Part shown: piece by piece, positions 33,749 through 42,020 of the stretch
How the letters are laid out: every line of letters begins with the position of its first letter
Numbering within the stretch: position 1 is the stretch's first letter
Source of the DNA: Variovorax sp. 770b2
GTDB taxonomy: Bacteria > Pseudomonadota > Gammaproteobacteria > Burkholderiales > Burkholderiaceae_C
Assembly (NCBI RefSeq): GCF_900115685.1
Contig: NZ_FOXJ01000001.1
Span: 124,001 to 188,000 of the forward strand
Length of the DNA stretch: 64,000 nucleotides
Direction: 5' to 3'
Notes under the pieces: model-generated
Told to the model about the DNA's origin: nothing
The model's input: only the letters and a program-made list of their open reading frames with translations
The model's database searches: none
Made by a program: the position numbers and the translations under genes

Positions 33749-35290
33749 TCAGCGCACCGGCGGATTCACGATCACCGGCGGCACGGGCGCCGAAGGCATC
33801 GTCGGCGGCGTCGGGTTGAACGGTTGCACCGGCACGGGCGGCACCACCGGAATGCTAGGCGGCGTCACCGTCGTCGAAGGCGCGGAAGAACGGTTCGCAG
33901 GCGTGGGCGAGGGCACCGCCGGCGTGCTCCCATTGCTCGCCAGCGTCGCATTGATCGCGTCCATGTCCGCCGTCGTCAGCGTGCCGTTGGCCTGGCGCAG
34001 CTTCAGGTTCCCGAGCAGCACGTTGTAGCGCGCCTGCGCCAGGTCGCGCTTGGTCTGGAACAGCTGGCTCTGCGAATTGAGCACGTCGATGTTGATGCGC
34101 ACGCCCACCTGGTAGCCCAGCTTGTTGGCGTCCAGCGCGCTCTGGCTGGAGGATTCGGCCGCCTCCAGCGCCTTCACCTGGCCCGCGCCCGACACGAGGC
34201 CCAGGTAGGCCGCGCGCGTGGCCTGGGCCACGCTGCGCCGGGTGCCGTCGAGCACGCTGCGCGACTGGTCTTCCAGCGCCAGCGTTTCCTTGATGCGGTT
34301 CTCGGTCGCAAAGCCGGCAAAGAGCGGCAGGTTGAACGTGACGCCGACCGTCGTGGCATTCACGCGCGTGCCCACGGTGCTGGTGCTGGTGCCCGTGGGG
34401 TTGCGCGTGACGTTGTAGCCCAGGTTGGCGTCCAGCGTGGGCTTGTGGCCGGCCTGCGCCTTCTGCACTTCGAGCCCGGCCACGTCCAGGCCGAGCCTGG
34501 CCTGCTGGATCGCCGGATGCACCTCGTCGGCCTGCGCGACCCAGGCGTTGATGTCCGCGGGCTGCGCGGTGGGCAGCACGACCGGCACGGCCAGCGGCAC
34601 GGGCACGCTGCCGGGGCGGCCGACCAGCTGGTCGAGCACGATCTTCTTGACCTGCAGGTCGTTCTCGGCGGCGATCTCTTGCGCGATCACCAGGTCGTAG
34701 CGGGCCTGGGCTTCGCGCGAGTCGGTGATGGTGGAAGTGCCGACCTCGAAGTTGCGCTTGGCCGATGCCAGCTGCTCGGCCACGGCGACTTTCTGCGCGC
34801 GCACGAGCGCCAGGCTGTCCTGGCTGGCGAGCACGTCGAAATACGCCTGGCTCACGCGCACGATCAGGTCCTGCTCGGCCGTGGTGAGCACCGCCAGCGC
34901 GATTTCCGTCTGGCGCTTGCCCTGCTCGTAGGTGGCCCAGTTGGCGGGGCGGTAGAGCGGCTGCGTGGCGTTGATGCCGACGTTCTGCGTGTTGAAGTCG
35001 CGCGAGGCGCTGGCGCCGCGGCTCGAGCCGGTGAGGGTGTCGATGTCCAGGTTGCTGCGGTTCACGCCGGCCGTGAGCCCGACGGCGGGCAGGATGCCGG
35101 CCTTGGCCTGCGCGGCGCGCGCGACGTTCGCGTCGTACTGGGCCCGCGCGCCCTGGTACGTGGCGTCGTAGCCGCGGGCGGAGTCATAGAGTTCGTTCAG
35201 TGTCTGGCCTTGGGCCGGCAGTGCAAGCAGGGTCGCGATAACGCTGGCGAGTGCTGCGGAAAGTGGCAGAAGCCGGGGCCGTGGAGGCAT
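33749..35290 (-). CDS. tolC: TolC-family outer-membrane channel with Pro-rich tail
   Basis: 513 aa. A signal peptide ends near AQGQ (about residue 29), followed by the TolC repeat: LNELYDSARGYDATYQGARAQ, the ATQPLYRP strand region, coiled-coil helices, and a second repeat with NLPLFAGFATENRIKE and KLGYQVGVRINIDVLNSQSQLFQTKRDLAQARYN. It forms the outer-membrane/periplasmic duct for type I secretion and RND or ABC efflux. After about residue 452 comes a 60-residue tail rich in Pro, Ser, Thr and Val, which canonical TolC lacks. It is the last gene of a pcm-rhodanese-tolC operon (22- and 13-nt gaps) converging on waaA and the effector module. Confidence 0.9.
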   Translation of the reverse strand: MPPRPRLLPLSAALASVIATLLALPAQGQTLNELYDSARGYDATYQGARAQYDANVARAAQAKAGILPAVGLTAGVNRSNLDIDTLTGSSRGASASRDFNTQNVGINATQPLYRPANWATYEQGKRQTEIALAVLTTAEQDLIVRVSQAYFDVLASQDSLALVRAQKVAVAEQLASAKRNFEVGTSTITDSREAQARYDLVIAQEIAAENDLQVKKIVLDQLVGRPGSVPVPLAVPVVLPTAQPADINAWVAQADEVHPAIQQARLGLDVAGLEVQKAQAGHKPTLDANLGYNVTRNPTGTSTSTVGTRVNATTVGVTFNLPLFAGFATENRIKETLALEDQSRSVLDGTRRSVAQATRAAYLGLVSGAGQVKALEAAESSSQSALDANKLGYQVGVRINIDVLNSQSQLFQTKRDLAQARYNVLLGNLKLRQANGTLTTADMDAINATLASNGSTPAVPSPTPANRSSAPSTTVTPPSIPVVPPVPVQPFNPTPPTMPSAPVPPVIVNPPVR

Positions 35291-35312
35291 TGAACGTCCT
35301 TGAGGGAAAGAA

Positions 35313-35648
35313 TCAGTAGCGCGGGACCGAGGGGTCGTGCGAGGACCAGGCGTCGATGCCGCCCGCCACGTTGGCGAGTTGGTCAAAGCCGTTCTGGTTC
35401 AGGAAGGCGGCCACGCGCTGGCTGCGCGCGCCGTGGTGGCAGAGGCATGCAATCCGCTGTCCGTCGCCCAGCTCGGCGAGGCGGCCCGGGATCTCGTTCA
35501 TCGGAATCGCCACCAGCGTGAAGCCCGCGGGCGCGACGCTCGCCGTCTGCAGCTCCCACGGTTCGCGCACATCGAGCAGCACGGGGGTGGCATCGGCGTC
35601 CTGCGCGAACCAGGCGGCAAGGTCGGCGGGGCGGACTTGGTCGATCAT
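35313..35648 (-). CDS. Single-domain rhodanese sulfurtransferase
   Basis: 111 aa. It comprises one rhodanese domain with LLDVREPWEL, the active-site loop CHHGARSQ (Cys70) and the C-terminal NVAGGIDAWS. The six-residue loop starting with Cys is the sulfurtransferase type, able to carry a persulfide. It is cytoplasmic. Genes of this type commonly sit between pcm and tolC in betaproteobacteria. The specific sulfur acceptor is not known. Confidence 0.9.
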   Translation of the reverse strand: MIDQVRPADLAAWFAQDADATPVLLDVREPWELQTASVAPAGFTLVAIPMNEIPGRLAELGDGQRIACLCHHGARSQRVAAFLNQNGFDQLANVAGGIDAWSSHDPSVPRY

Positions 35649-35661
35649 GCGTGCGGCCCGC

Positions 35662-36339
35662 TCAGAACGAGAAGCGCGAAGGCTCGGGGAAGTTCAGCAG
35701 GCGCGGCGCCACGGTGTCCCAGGGCTGCACCGTGTCCCACTTGCTTTCGCTCGAACGGGTGACGAAGTGGGCGCGCATCATCGGCTCCTCGCCCACGATG
35801 GCCGCCAGGCGCCCGCCGACCTTCAGCGATCCCAGCAGGTTCTGCGGAATGCGGGCGACCGAGCCGCTCAGCACGATCACGTCGAAGCTGGGGCCGCTGG
35901 CCAGGGGCACGGCGCCGTCGGCGTTGCGCACCTCGACGTTGCCGACGCCGTTCTGGCGCAGCGTCTCGGCGGCGCGGGCGGCCAGCACGGGGTTGATTTC
36001 GAGCGACAGCACCTGGGCGGCGCGGGCGCCGAGCAGGGCGGCCATGAAGCCCGAGCCGGTACCGATCTCGAGCACGGACTCGTGTTTCTGCACTTTCAGG
36101 TCATGCAGCGTGCGGGCCTCGACCTTGGGCGACAGCATGAATTCGCCGGGCACCGAGCCGTCCAGGAGGGGCAATTCCATGTCGAAGAACGAGAGCGTGC
36201 GGTGGGCTTCCGGCACGTAGTCTTCGCGATGGATGGCGGCCAAGAGGTCCAGGATGTCCAGGTCCAGCACATCCCAGGGGCGGATCTGCTGTTCGATCAT
36301 GTTGAAGCGCAAGCGCTCGAGGGTGGGGGTGGGGTTCAT
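35662..36339 (-). CDS. pcm: Protein-L-isoaspartate O-methyltransferase
   Basis: 225 aa. The SAM-binding motif LEIGTGSGFMAALLG is visible in the middle (about residues 91-105), preceded by the FDMELPLLDGS region and followed by VLSLEINP and the FDVIVLSGSV strand. The enzyme methylates L-isoaspartyl residues in aged proteins so that they can revert to aspartate. It is the first gene of the pcm-rhodanese-tolC operon. The residue run LSGSVARIPQNLL departs from the usual TAAA-x-IP motif of canonical Pcm, so a related methyltransferase with altered specificity is possible. Confidence 0.85.
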   Translation of the reverse strand: MNPTPTLERLRFNMIEQQIRPWDVLDLDILDLLAAIHREDYVPEAHRTLSFFDMELPLLDGSVPGEFMLSPKVEARTLHDLKVQKHESVLEIGTGSGFMAALLGARAAQVLSLEINPVLAARAAETLRQNGVGNVEVRNADGAVPLASGPSFDVIVLSGSVARIPQNLLGSLKVGGRLAAIVGEEPMMRAHFVTRSSESKWDTVQPWDTVAPRLLNFPEPSRFSF

Positions 36340-36431
36340 GGCGTGGCTTTCCTTGTGGGCTCAGGACAAACCTTCAATTTTAGGTGGCCCGGACGACGCC
36401 AGCGGCCCGCTCGGCCATACAAAAGTCTTCT

Positions 36432-37109
36432 TCATGCCTTGTCCCCGGGGCGCGCGCTGAGCCCGTAGAGCACGGTTTCGGCCTGGGTGGCGAGGAATTT
36501 CTCGGGGTCCAGGGCGCTTTCCCCGTCCACGCAGACCATGGCCGAATGCTTCCAGAGCATCAGGAAGACCATGGGCGCGATCACCGAATAGATCGCATGG
36601 TCGATGTCGACCGGCGCGAATTCGCCGCGGTCGATGCCGCGCTGCAAAATGCGCCGCAGCAGGTCGTGGCCGGGGCGCACCACCTGCTGGCGGTAGAACT
36701 CCGCCAGTTCGGGAAAATTGCCGCCCTCGCTCATCATGAGCTTGGTCAGGCCCGAGGCCTTGGTCAGGCCCACACGCTCCCACCACACGTTCATGCAGTA
36801 GCGCAGCATCTCGGCGGTGGTGCCCTCGAAGGCCTCGAATTCGGCGTTCCACTCGGTGAAACGGCCGCCCAGGCTCTCCATGATCACGGCCTTGAAGAGC
36901 TCTTCCTTGCTCGGAAAATAGAGAAAGAGCGTGCCCTTGGAGACTCCGGCGCGCGCCGCCACCTCCTCGGACCGCGTGGCGGCAAAGCCTTTTTCGACGA
37001 ACAGGTCGAGCGCGGCGGCCAGCAGTTCGCCGGGGCGCGCTTCCTTGCGGCGTTCTCGCTTGGAGCGCACCGGGCAGAACTTGTCGACAAGGGAACGGGG
37101 AGTGGGCAT
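36432..37109 (-). CDS. TetR-family transcriptional regulator
   Basis: 225 aa. The helix-turn-helix spans about residues 28-75 (LLAAALDLFVEKGFAATRSEEVAARAGVSKG... FLYFPSKEELF). The ligand domain contains the conserved AIYSVIAPMVFLMLWKHS segment. The ATG at 37109 is preferred to an ATG at 37151, which would add 14 residues over probable operator DNA. The region upstream shows two direct GGTTA-x-T-x-A copies (37113-37121 and 37128-37136) and a GTGAC-N8-GTCAC inverted repeat at 37141-37158, any of which could be its operator. Located just upstream of pcm-tolC on the same strand, it may control efflux through TolC, or the divergent msrA; both are inferences. Confidence 0.85.
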   Translation of the reverse strand: MPTPRSLVDKFCPVRSKRERRKEARPGELLAAALDLFVEKGFAATRSEEVAARAGVSKGTLFLYFPSKEELFKAVIMESLGGRFTEWNAEFEAFEGTTAEMLRYCMNVWWERVGLTKASGLTKLMMSEGGNFPELAEFYRQQVVRPGHDLLRRILQRGIDRGEFAPVDIDHAIYSVIAPMVFLMLWKHSAMVCVDGESALDPEKFLATQAETVLYGLSARPGDKA

Positions 37110-37213
37110 GTGGGTTAATGACTCGCGGGTTAGTAATGTAGTGACCGGCATCCGTCACGTCAAGCCGCGACAATATCGGGTTCGCCGATTCCCAACCTGC
37201 CGGAGCAGTGCCC

Positions 37214-37765
37214 ATGTCTTCCTCACCGTCGCCCACCGAAACCATCGTGATTGGCGGGGGCTGCTTCTGGTGCACCGAGGCGGTTTTCGACCGGGTGCAG
37301 GGCGTGCTCGATGTGGAGTCGGGTTATTGCAACGGCCAGGTCGTCAACCCGACCTACGAGCAGGTCTGCACCGGCCGCACCGGCCACGCCGAGGTCGTGA
37401 AGCTCGAATTCGACCCCGCGCAGATCAGCCTTCGCGAGATCCTGGAGATCTTCTTCGTCGTGCATGATCCGACAACGCTCAACCGCCAGGGCAACGACGT
37501 CGGCACGCAATACCGCAGCGGCATCTACTACACGAGCGACACGCAAAAGCAGGTGGCCGAAGACGTGATCCGCGAGATCGAGTCCAGCAAGACCTACAGC
37601 GCACCCGTCGTGACCGAGGTGGCGCCGCTCGCCAACTACTCGACCGCCGAGGCCTACCACCAGGACTATTTCCTGAACAACCCGAACCAGGGCTACTGCG
37701 CGTTCGTCGTCGGCCCCAAGGTCGAGAAGTTCCAGAAGACCTTCGCCTCGCGCGTCAAGTCCTGA
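37214..37765 (+). CDS. msrA: Peptide methionine sulfoxide reductase A
   Basis: 183 aa. The active-site GCFWC begins at Cys17, followed by the EQVCTGRTGHAEVV and GNDVGTQYRSGIYY motifs of MsrA. The catalytic Cys17 reduces the S-epimer of methionine sulfoxide, with resolution by another Cys (GYC near residue 165 is a candidate). It acts in the cytoplasm with thioredoxin. The ATG at 37214 has GGAG 8 nt upstream; a GTG at 37208 is too close to that site. Confidence 0.93.
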   Translation: MSSSPSPTETIVIGGGCFWCTEAVFDRVQGVLDVESGYCNGQVVNPTYEQVCTGRTGHAEVVKLEFDPAQISLREILEIFFVVHDPTTLNRQGNDVGTQYRSGIYYTSDTQKQVAEDVIREIESSKTYSAPVVTEVAPLANYSTAEAYHQDYFLNNPNQGYCAFVVGPKVEKFQKTFASRVKS

Positions 37766-37790
37766 TCCAAGCCTGATTTCCTCCGTTTCC

Positions 37791-38195
37791 GTGCAGATCT
37801 CCGCCCGCCCAACCCCGCATTTCTCGACCCGCGCGATCCTCGTCGTGCTGGCGATCGCGCTGTGGTTCGCGGGCACGCTGGGCGTGATGCACCGTTCGCT
37901 GCACGTGCCGGGCCTGCCGGCTGCGGCGGCCACGGTCCAGGCTGAAAAGACGGTCCAGGCCGACAAGGGCGCCCACGTCCACGCGGGCCATGGCGTGGTC
38001 AGCCTCTTCGGCGACCACACCGACGCCGAATGCCGGCTGTACGACCAGCTCTCGCACGGATCGAGCGTCCCCGGCGTGCCGCTCGTGGTGCTGCCGGTGC
38101 TGCTGCCCTCGGCCACGTTTGCCTATCTGCAGGGCGAAGCCATCGCCCGATGGGTTGCGCTGTTCGACGCGCGCGGCCCGCCTTCCACTCGCTGA
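37791..38195 (+). CDS. Membrane-anchored His-rich small protein upstream of a TonB receptor
   Basis: 134 aa from a GTG; no early in-frame ATG exists. One hydrophobic helix (about residues 14-32) is followed by a periplasmic part with clustered metal-ligand residues: MHRSLH, HVHAGHG, DHTDAECRLYDQ and LSHG. A second weakly hydrophobic stretch lies near residues 94-112. The gene sits 78 nt upstream of a ZnuD-like TonB receptor on the same strand. It resembles small His/Cys proteins that accompany metal-uptake genes in Burkholderiales (DUF2946-like in general layout), but I do not recognise a firm family. A periplasmic zinc- or copper-handling role is inferred only from the ligand clusters and neighbour. 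Confidence 0.6.
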   Translation: MQISARPTPHFSTRAILVVLAIALWFAGTLGVMHRSLHVPGLPAAAATVQAEKTVQADKGAHVHAGHGVVSLFGDHTDAECRLYDQLSHGSSVPGVPLVVLPVLLPSATFAYLQGEAIARWVALFDARGPPSTR

Positions 38196-38273
38196 ATCCC
38201 CCCGTGTTCCGGTCGCTGCGCCCGCCTTGTGCGGGTGACGGCGTGCCGTCCATTGATTCAACGAGTGTTCACC

Positions 38274-40373
38274 ATGATTCCCAATTTCCGTCGCAACGCC
38301 ATCGGCGTCGCCGTTCTTTCGCTCGCTTTCGCCGGCGCGTCCCATGCCCAGACCCAGGAAGCCGCCCAGGCGCCGTCCGCAGATAGCCCCGGCCTGGCCG
38401 CCATCACCGTCACCGGCAACCCGCTCGGCACCAACGACCTGATCGCGCCGACCGTCACGCTCTCGGGCGAAAAGCTCCTGTTGCGTTCCGACTCGACCCT
38501 CGGCGAAACGCTCAACAACCTGCCTGGCGTGAGCAGCAGCTACTTCGGCCCCAACGCGAGCCGCCCGATCATCCGCGGGCAGGACGGCGACCGCATCCGC
38601 ATCCTGCAGAACGGCGGCGGCGCGCCCGACGCCTCCGCGCTGAGCTACGACCACGCGGTGCCGGTCGACGCACTGGTCACCGACCGCATCGAGGTGCTGC
38701 GCGGCCCCTCGGCGCTGCAGTACGGCGGCAGCGCCGTGGGCGGCGTGGTCAACGTGATCGACAACCGCATCCCGACCGAGCCCATCAACGGCTTCGGCGG
38801 CCGCGCCGACCTGGGCTTTTCCACCGGCAACAAGGAAAAGAACGGCGGCGTGGTGCTCGAAGGCGGCAACGACCGCTTCGCGCTGCACGTGGATGCCTTC
38901 AACCGCGACTCCAAGGACGTCTCGGTGCCGATCGACCTGAACTGCGAGAAGCCCGGCTCGCCGTGGCGCGCCCGCAAGATCTGCAACTCGGCCAACGAGG
39001 CGAATGGCGGCGCGGTCGGCGGCACGCTGTTCTTCGACCAGGGCTGGATCGGCGCTTCGGCCAGCACCTACCGCAGCAACTACGGCACCGTGGCCGAGGA
39101 CGACGTGACCATCCGCATGAAGTCCGACCGCTACGCGCTCGAAGGCGAATGGCGCCCGGGCGGCATCATCAGCAGCATCCACGCGAAGCTGAGCCACACC
39201 GACTACCGCCACACCGAGTTCGAGGGCCCCGAGGCGGGCACCACGTTCTCCAACATGAGCAACGACCTGCGCATCGAGGCGCGTCACCAGAAGATCGGCA
39301 ACTTCGAAGGCCTGGTGGGCTTCAGCAGCGAGACCAACCGCTTCGCCGCCGACGGTGAAGAAGCCTTCGCGCCGCACAGCCGCACGCGCTCGAACGCGCT
39401 CTTCCTCTATGAAGAGTACGGCGCCTCGTGGGGCAAGCTGAGCTTCGGCGCGCGCACCGAGAAGGTCCGCATCCGGTCGCTGGGCTATCCGGACGATCCG
39501 TCGGTCACCCGCTTCGCCGTCGGCGAGCGCACCTTCAATCCGCACAGCGCGGCGTTCGGCGCGCTCTTCAACCTCACGCCACAGTGGCAGCTGACCTCCA
39601 ACCTCGCCTACACCGAGCGCGCACCGAAGGACTACGAGCTGCTCGCCAACGGCCCGCACGTGGCCACGGCCGCGTGGGAACTCGGCGACCCGAACCTGCA
39701 GAAGGAAAAGTCGACCGGCCTGGACCTCGGCGCGCAATGGAAGTCGGGCCCCAACACGGCCCGCGTGAACGCCTACGTCACGCGCTTCAGCAACTACATC
39801 GGCCTCACCGCATCGGGCCGCACGCTCGACGAAGAAGGCCAGGTGGTGACCGACCCGGCCGCGACCGACACGCTGGCCGAGTACGTCTACAGCGGCGTGC
39901 GCGCGCGCTTCACCGGCCTGGAGGCGAGCGGCAACCTGCGCCTGCTGGGCACCGACGGCTTCGCGCCGATGACCGCCGCGTCGACGCTCGATCTCGAATG
40001 GCGCGGCGACGTGGTGCGCGCGAAGAACCTGGACACCGGCGAGCCGCTGCCCCGCATCGCGCCGTTCCGCACGGGCGCGACGCTGGTGTACGGCAACGGT
40101 CCGTGGAGCGCGCGCCTGGGCTTCGACTACAACGCGGCGCAACGCCACGTGCCGAGCGTCGGCGCGCGCGAGACCGATGCCTACACGCTGTGGAACGCCG
40201 CGATCTCCTACCGCATGAAGGTGCAGCGCGCGAACCTCACCTGGTATGCGCGCATCGACAACATCACCAACAAGCTGGCCTACAGCCCGACGTCGATCCT
40301 CACGACGACGGTGTATCCGAACGCGCCGTTGCCGGGGCGTTCGCTGAAGGTCGGGTTGCGCGTGACGTTCTGA
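38274..40373 (+). CDS. TonB-dependent outer-membrane receptor (ZnuD-like)
   Basis: 699 aa. A signal peptide ends SHAQ (about residue 23). The plug domain includes ITVTGNPLG (TonB-box region), LNNLPGVSSSYFGPNASRP, IIRGQDGDRIRILQNGG and the VLRGPSALQYGGSAVGGVVNV end. A 22-stranded barrel ends with KVGLRVTF, including the terminal Phe. The plug and the KICNSANEAN and HTDYRHTEFEG loops are of the type seen in ZnuD-like zinc receptors; His-rich external loops are modest. TonB receptors import scarce ligands using inner-membrane proton-motive force. Together with the preceding His-rich protein this suggests zinc or another metal, less likely a siderophore. No Zur site was recognised. Confidence 0.82.
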   Translation: MIPNFRRNAIGVAVLSLAFAGASHAQTQEAAQAPSADSPGLAAITVTGNPLGTNDLIAPTVTLSGEKLLLRSDSTLGETLNNLPGVSSSYFGPNASRPIIRGQDGDRIRILQNGGGAPDASALSYDHAVPVDALVTDRIEVLRGPSALQYGGSAVGGVVNVIDNRIPTEPINGFGGRADLGFSTGNKEKNGGVVLEGGNDRFALHVDAFNRDSKDVSVPIDLNCEKPGSPWRARKICNSANEANGGAVGGTLFFDQGWIGASASTYRSNYGTVAEDDVTIRMKSDRYALEGEWRPGGIISSIHAKLSHTDYRHTEFEGPEAGTTFSNMSNDLRIEARHQKIGNFEGLVGFSSETNRFAADGEEAFAPHSRTRSNALFLYEEYGASWGKLSFGARTEKVRIRSLGYPDDPSVTRFAVGERTFNPHSAAFGALFNLTPQWQLTSNLAYTERAPKDYELLANGPHVATAAWELGDPNLQKEKSTGLDLGAQWKSGPNTARVNAYVTRFSNYIGLTASGRTLDEEGQVVTDPAATDTLAEYVYSGVRARFTGLEASGNLRLLGTDGFAPMTAASTLDLEWRGDVVRAKNLDTGEPLPRIAPFRTGATLVYGNGPWSARLGFDYNAAQRHVPSVGARETDAYTLWNAAISYRMKVQRANLTWYARIDNITNKLAYSPTSILTTTVYPNAPLPGRSLKVGLRVTF

Positions 40374-40549
40374 TCCACCGGTGCGGTCGTTGACCGGCCG
40401 CACCTCGGCAGCGTGCCCCGTGCCCCGTGCGCAGGGCATCGGGTGCTCCCCGCAGCGAAATAAAGGAGGAGGGCGAAGCCCGGGGGACATTCGCGGAGGG
40501 GAGTACCCGGTGGCCTGTGCACGCACCCTGAACGGCTATCCTCGATGCG

Positions 40550-41500
40550 GTGAATTCCTTTGTCATCTCCTCGCTGCTCCCCGTCGTCATCCTCATCGCC
40601 GCGGGTTATCTCGCCGGCAGGCGCCGATGGATCGGCGGCAATGCGGTGAAGGACCTGTCGAACCTCATCTTCCTCTTGCTTGCGCCCGCGCTGCTGTTCC
40701 GCGCCATGAGCACGGTGCACGTGCAGGAGCTCAGCCTCAAGCCGGTGGCGGCGTACTTCATTGCCTCGGGCCTGCTGTTCGCGGGCACGCTTGCGTTGCG
40801 CGGGTTCAACCGCACGGCCGCGGTGATCGCGCTGGCCAACACCTACAGCAACACCGTGATGATCGGCATCGCGCTCGTCGGCCTGGCCTATGGCGAGGCG
40901 GGCATGTTGGTGCTGCTGACGCTCATCTCGCTGCACTCGCTGGTGCTCATGACCAGTGCCACGCTCGTGCTCGAACTGGCGGTCGCGCGGGAGCACGCGG
41001 TGGTCAGCGGCGAAGAGAAACGCTCGATGGCGCGCACCGTGCTGCGCGCCCTGCGCAACGCCATCATCCACCCCGTGCCGCTGCCGATCATCGCGGGCCT
41101 CTTGTTCGCGCAGACCGGCCTTGTGATGCCCGAGGTGATCGACAAGCCCATCCAGCTGCTCGGCCAGGCCTTCGGCCCGGTGGCGCTTGTGATGGTGGGC
41201 ATCACGCTCGCGCTCACGCCCATCGGGCGGCACTGGCGCGGCGCGCTGGTGCAGGCGCTGGTGAAGAACCTGCTGCATCCGCTGCTGGTGGCGGGCATCG
41301 GCTGGCTGCTCGGCGTGCGCGGCATTCCGCTCACCGTGATGGTGGTGGCGGCGGCGCTGCCCATCGGCGCCAACGTGTTCCTGTTCTCGCAGCGCTATCG
41401 CACGGCCGAAGACCTCGTCACGGCCAGCGTGGCCGTGTCCACGGTGCTGGCGCTGAGCACCCTCACGCTCGTGATGGTGTGGGTGCAGCGGCTCCCCTGA
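40550..41500 (+). CDS. AEC-family (auxin efflux carrier-like) transporter
   Basis: 316 aa from a GTG. About ten hydrophobic helices form two five-helix halves with the conserved LIFLLLAPALLFRAM early and VVAAALPIGANVFLFSQRY late, both hallmarks of bacterial AEC permeases. Members move dicarboxylates such as malate or malonate, or other anions. It follows a 176-bp noncoding stretch of GC-rich sequence after the TonB receptor gene in which no gene or terminator was recognised, so it is probably an independent unit. Confidence 0.85.
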   Translation: MNSFVISSLLPVVILIAAGYLAGRRRWIGGNAVKDLSNLIFLLLAPALLFRAMSTVHVQELSLKPVAAYFIASGLLFAGTLALRGFNRTAAVIALANTYSNTVMIGIALVGLAYGEAGMLVLLTLISLHSLVLMTSATLVLELAVAREHAVVSGEEKRSMARTVLRALRNAIIHPVPLPIIAGLLFAQTGLVMPEVIDKPIQLLGQAFGPVALVMVGITLALTPIGRHWRGALVQALVKNLLHPLLVAGIGWLLGVRGIPLTVMVVAAALPIGANVFLFSQRYRTAEDLVTASVAVSTVLALSTLTLVMVWVQRLP

Positions 41501-41636
41501 GTCCTTCGGTCTTCCCTTCGCAGCCGATCGGCGGTCTTTCGCTTTATCGGCCGTCCGCGAGCCCCTATGCCGTTTGGCAGGGGTGGCCGTTTGGTGGGAT
41601 GGCGCACGGCGCCTGCCGCCCTACATTTGCCGGCTG

Positions 41637-42020
41637 ATGATTTACCCGGCGTGCTCTTCGCCTCTTGTTGCTATGGCGGTGGTCGCGACGGTGATCGCGC
41701 TCTTCGGCCCACCCGCGCAGGCGGCGGCCGACGGCAAGCCGTGCCGCACGCCGTGCCTCTCGGTCAACGTGCCGCGCGAGGCGCCTGAAAAGCCGGCGGA
41801 GGCCGAAGCGAAGCCCGCCACCGCAGCCAGGCCGAACGCAAGGCCCAGGCCGCAGGCCACGGCATCGGCCGCGCCTGCGCCGCATCCGTACGAAGCGCAG
41901 AGAGAGCCCGTTGCGAAAAGGCCCGCGCCCTCCAGGCGCTGCACCGACATCAACATGCGCGCCGCCGTCGGCGAGCCGTTGTCGGACGAAGACATGAAGA
42001 CATTGAGGAGCCAGTGCTGA
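41637..42020 (+). CDS. Small secreted Pro/Ala-rich protein with a Cys-bounded C-terminal motif
   Basis: 127 aa. A hydrophobic signal ends near PAQAAADG (about residue 33), followed by CRTPC, then a Pro/Ala/Lys-rich low-complexity linker (about 45-95). The C-terminal 28 residues contain RRCTDINMRAAVGEPLSDED and end in Cys, a pattern I have seen at the C-terminus of other proteobacterial exported proteins but cannot name. A later ATG at 41673 would also give a signal peptide. The stop overlaps the start of the next gene (TGATG), so the two are probably co-translated and may act together at the envelope. Confidence 0.55.
   Translation: MIYPACSSPLVAMAVVATVIALFGPPAQAAADGKPCRTPCLSVNVPREAPEKPAEAEAKPATAARPNARPRPQATASAAPAPHPYEAQREPVAKRPAPSRRCTDINMRAAVGEPLSDEDMKTLRSQC

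Noticed and set aside
37111..37158. TetR operator upstream of the 36432-37109 regulator
   Set aside because: Direct GGTTA repeats and an imperfect GTGAC-N8-GTCAC are present, but none is a convincing symmetrical operator, so no separate feature is listed.
37755..40526. 923-codon open frame antisense to the TonB receptor
   Set aside because: Composition dominated by Arg, Ala, Val, His and Gln as expected from the complement of a high-GC coding gene; no start signal and no recognisable domain, while the plus strand encodes a complete receptor.
40374..40549. Possible small gene or repeat element in the gap before the AEC transporter
   Set aside because: Short frames lack ribosome sites and known motifs, and no second copy was seen in the window.
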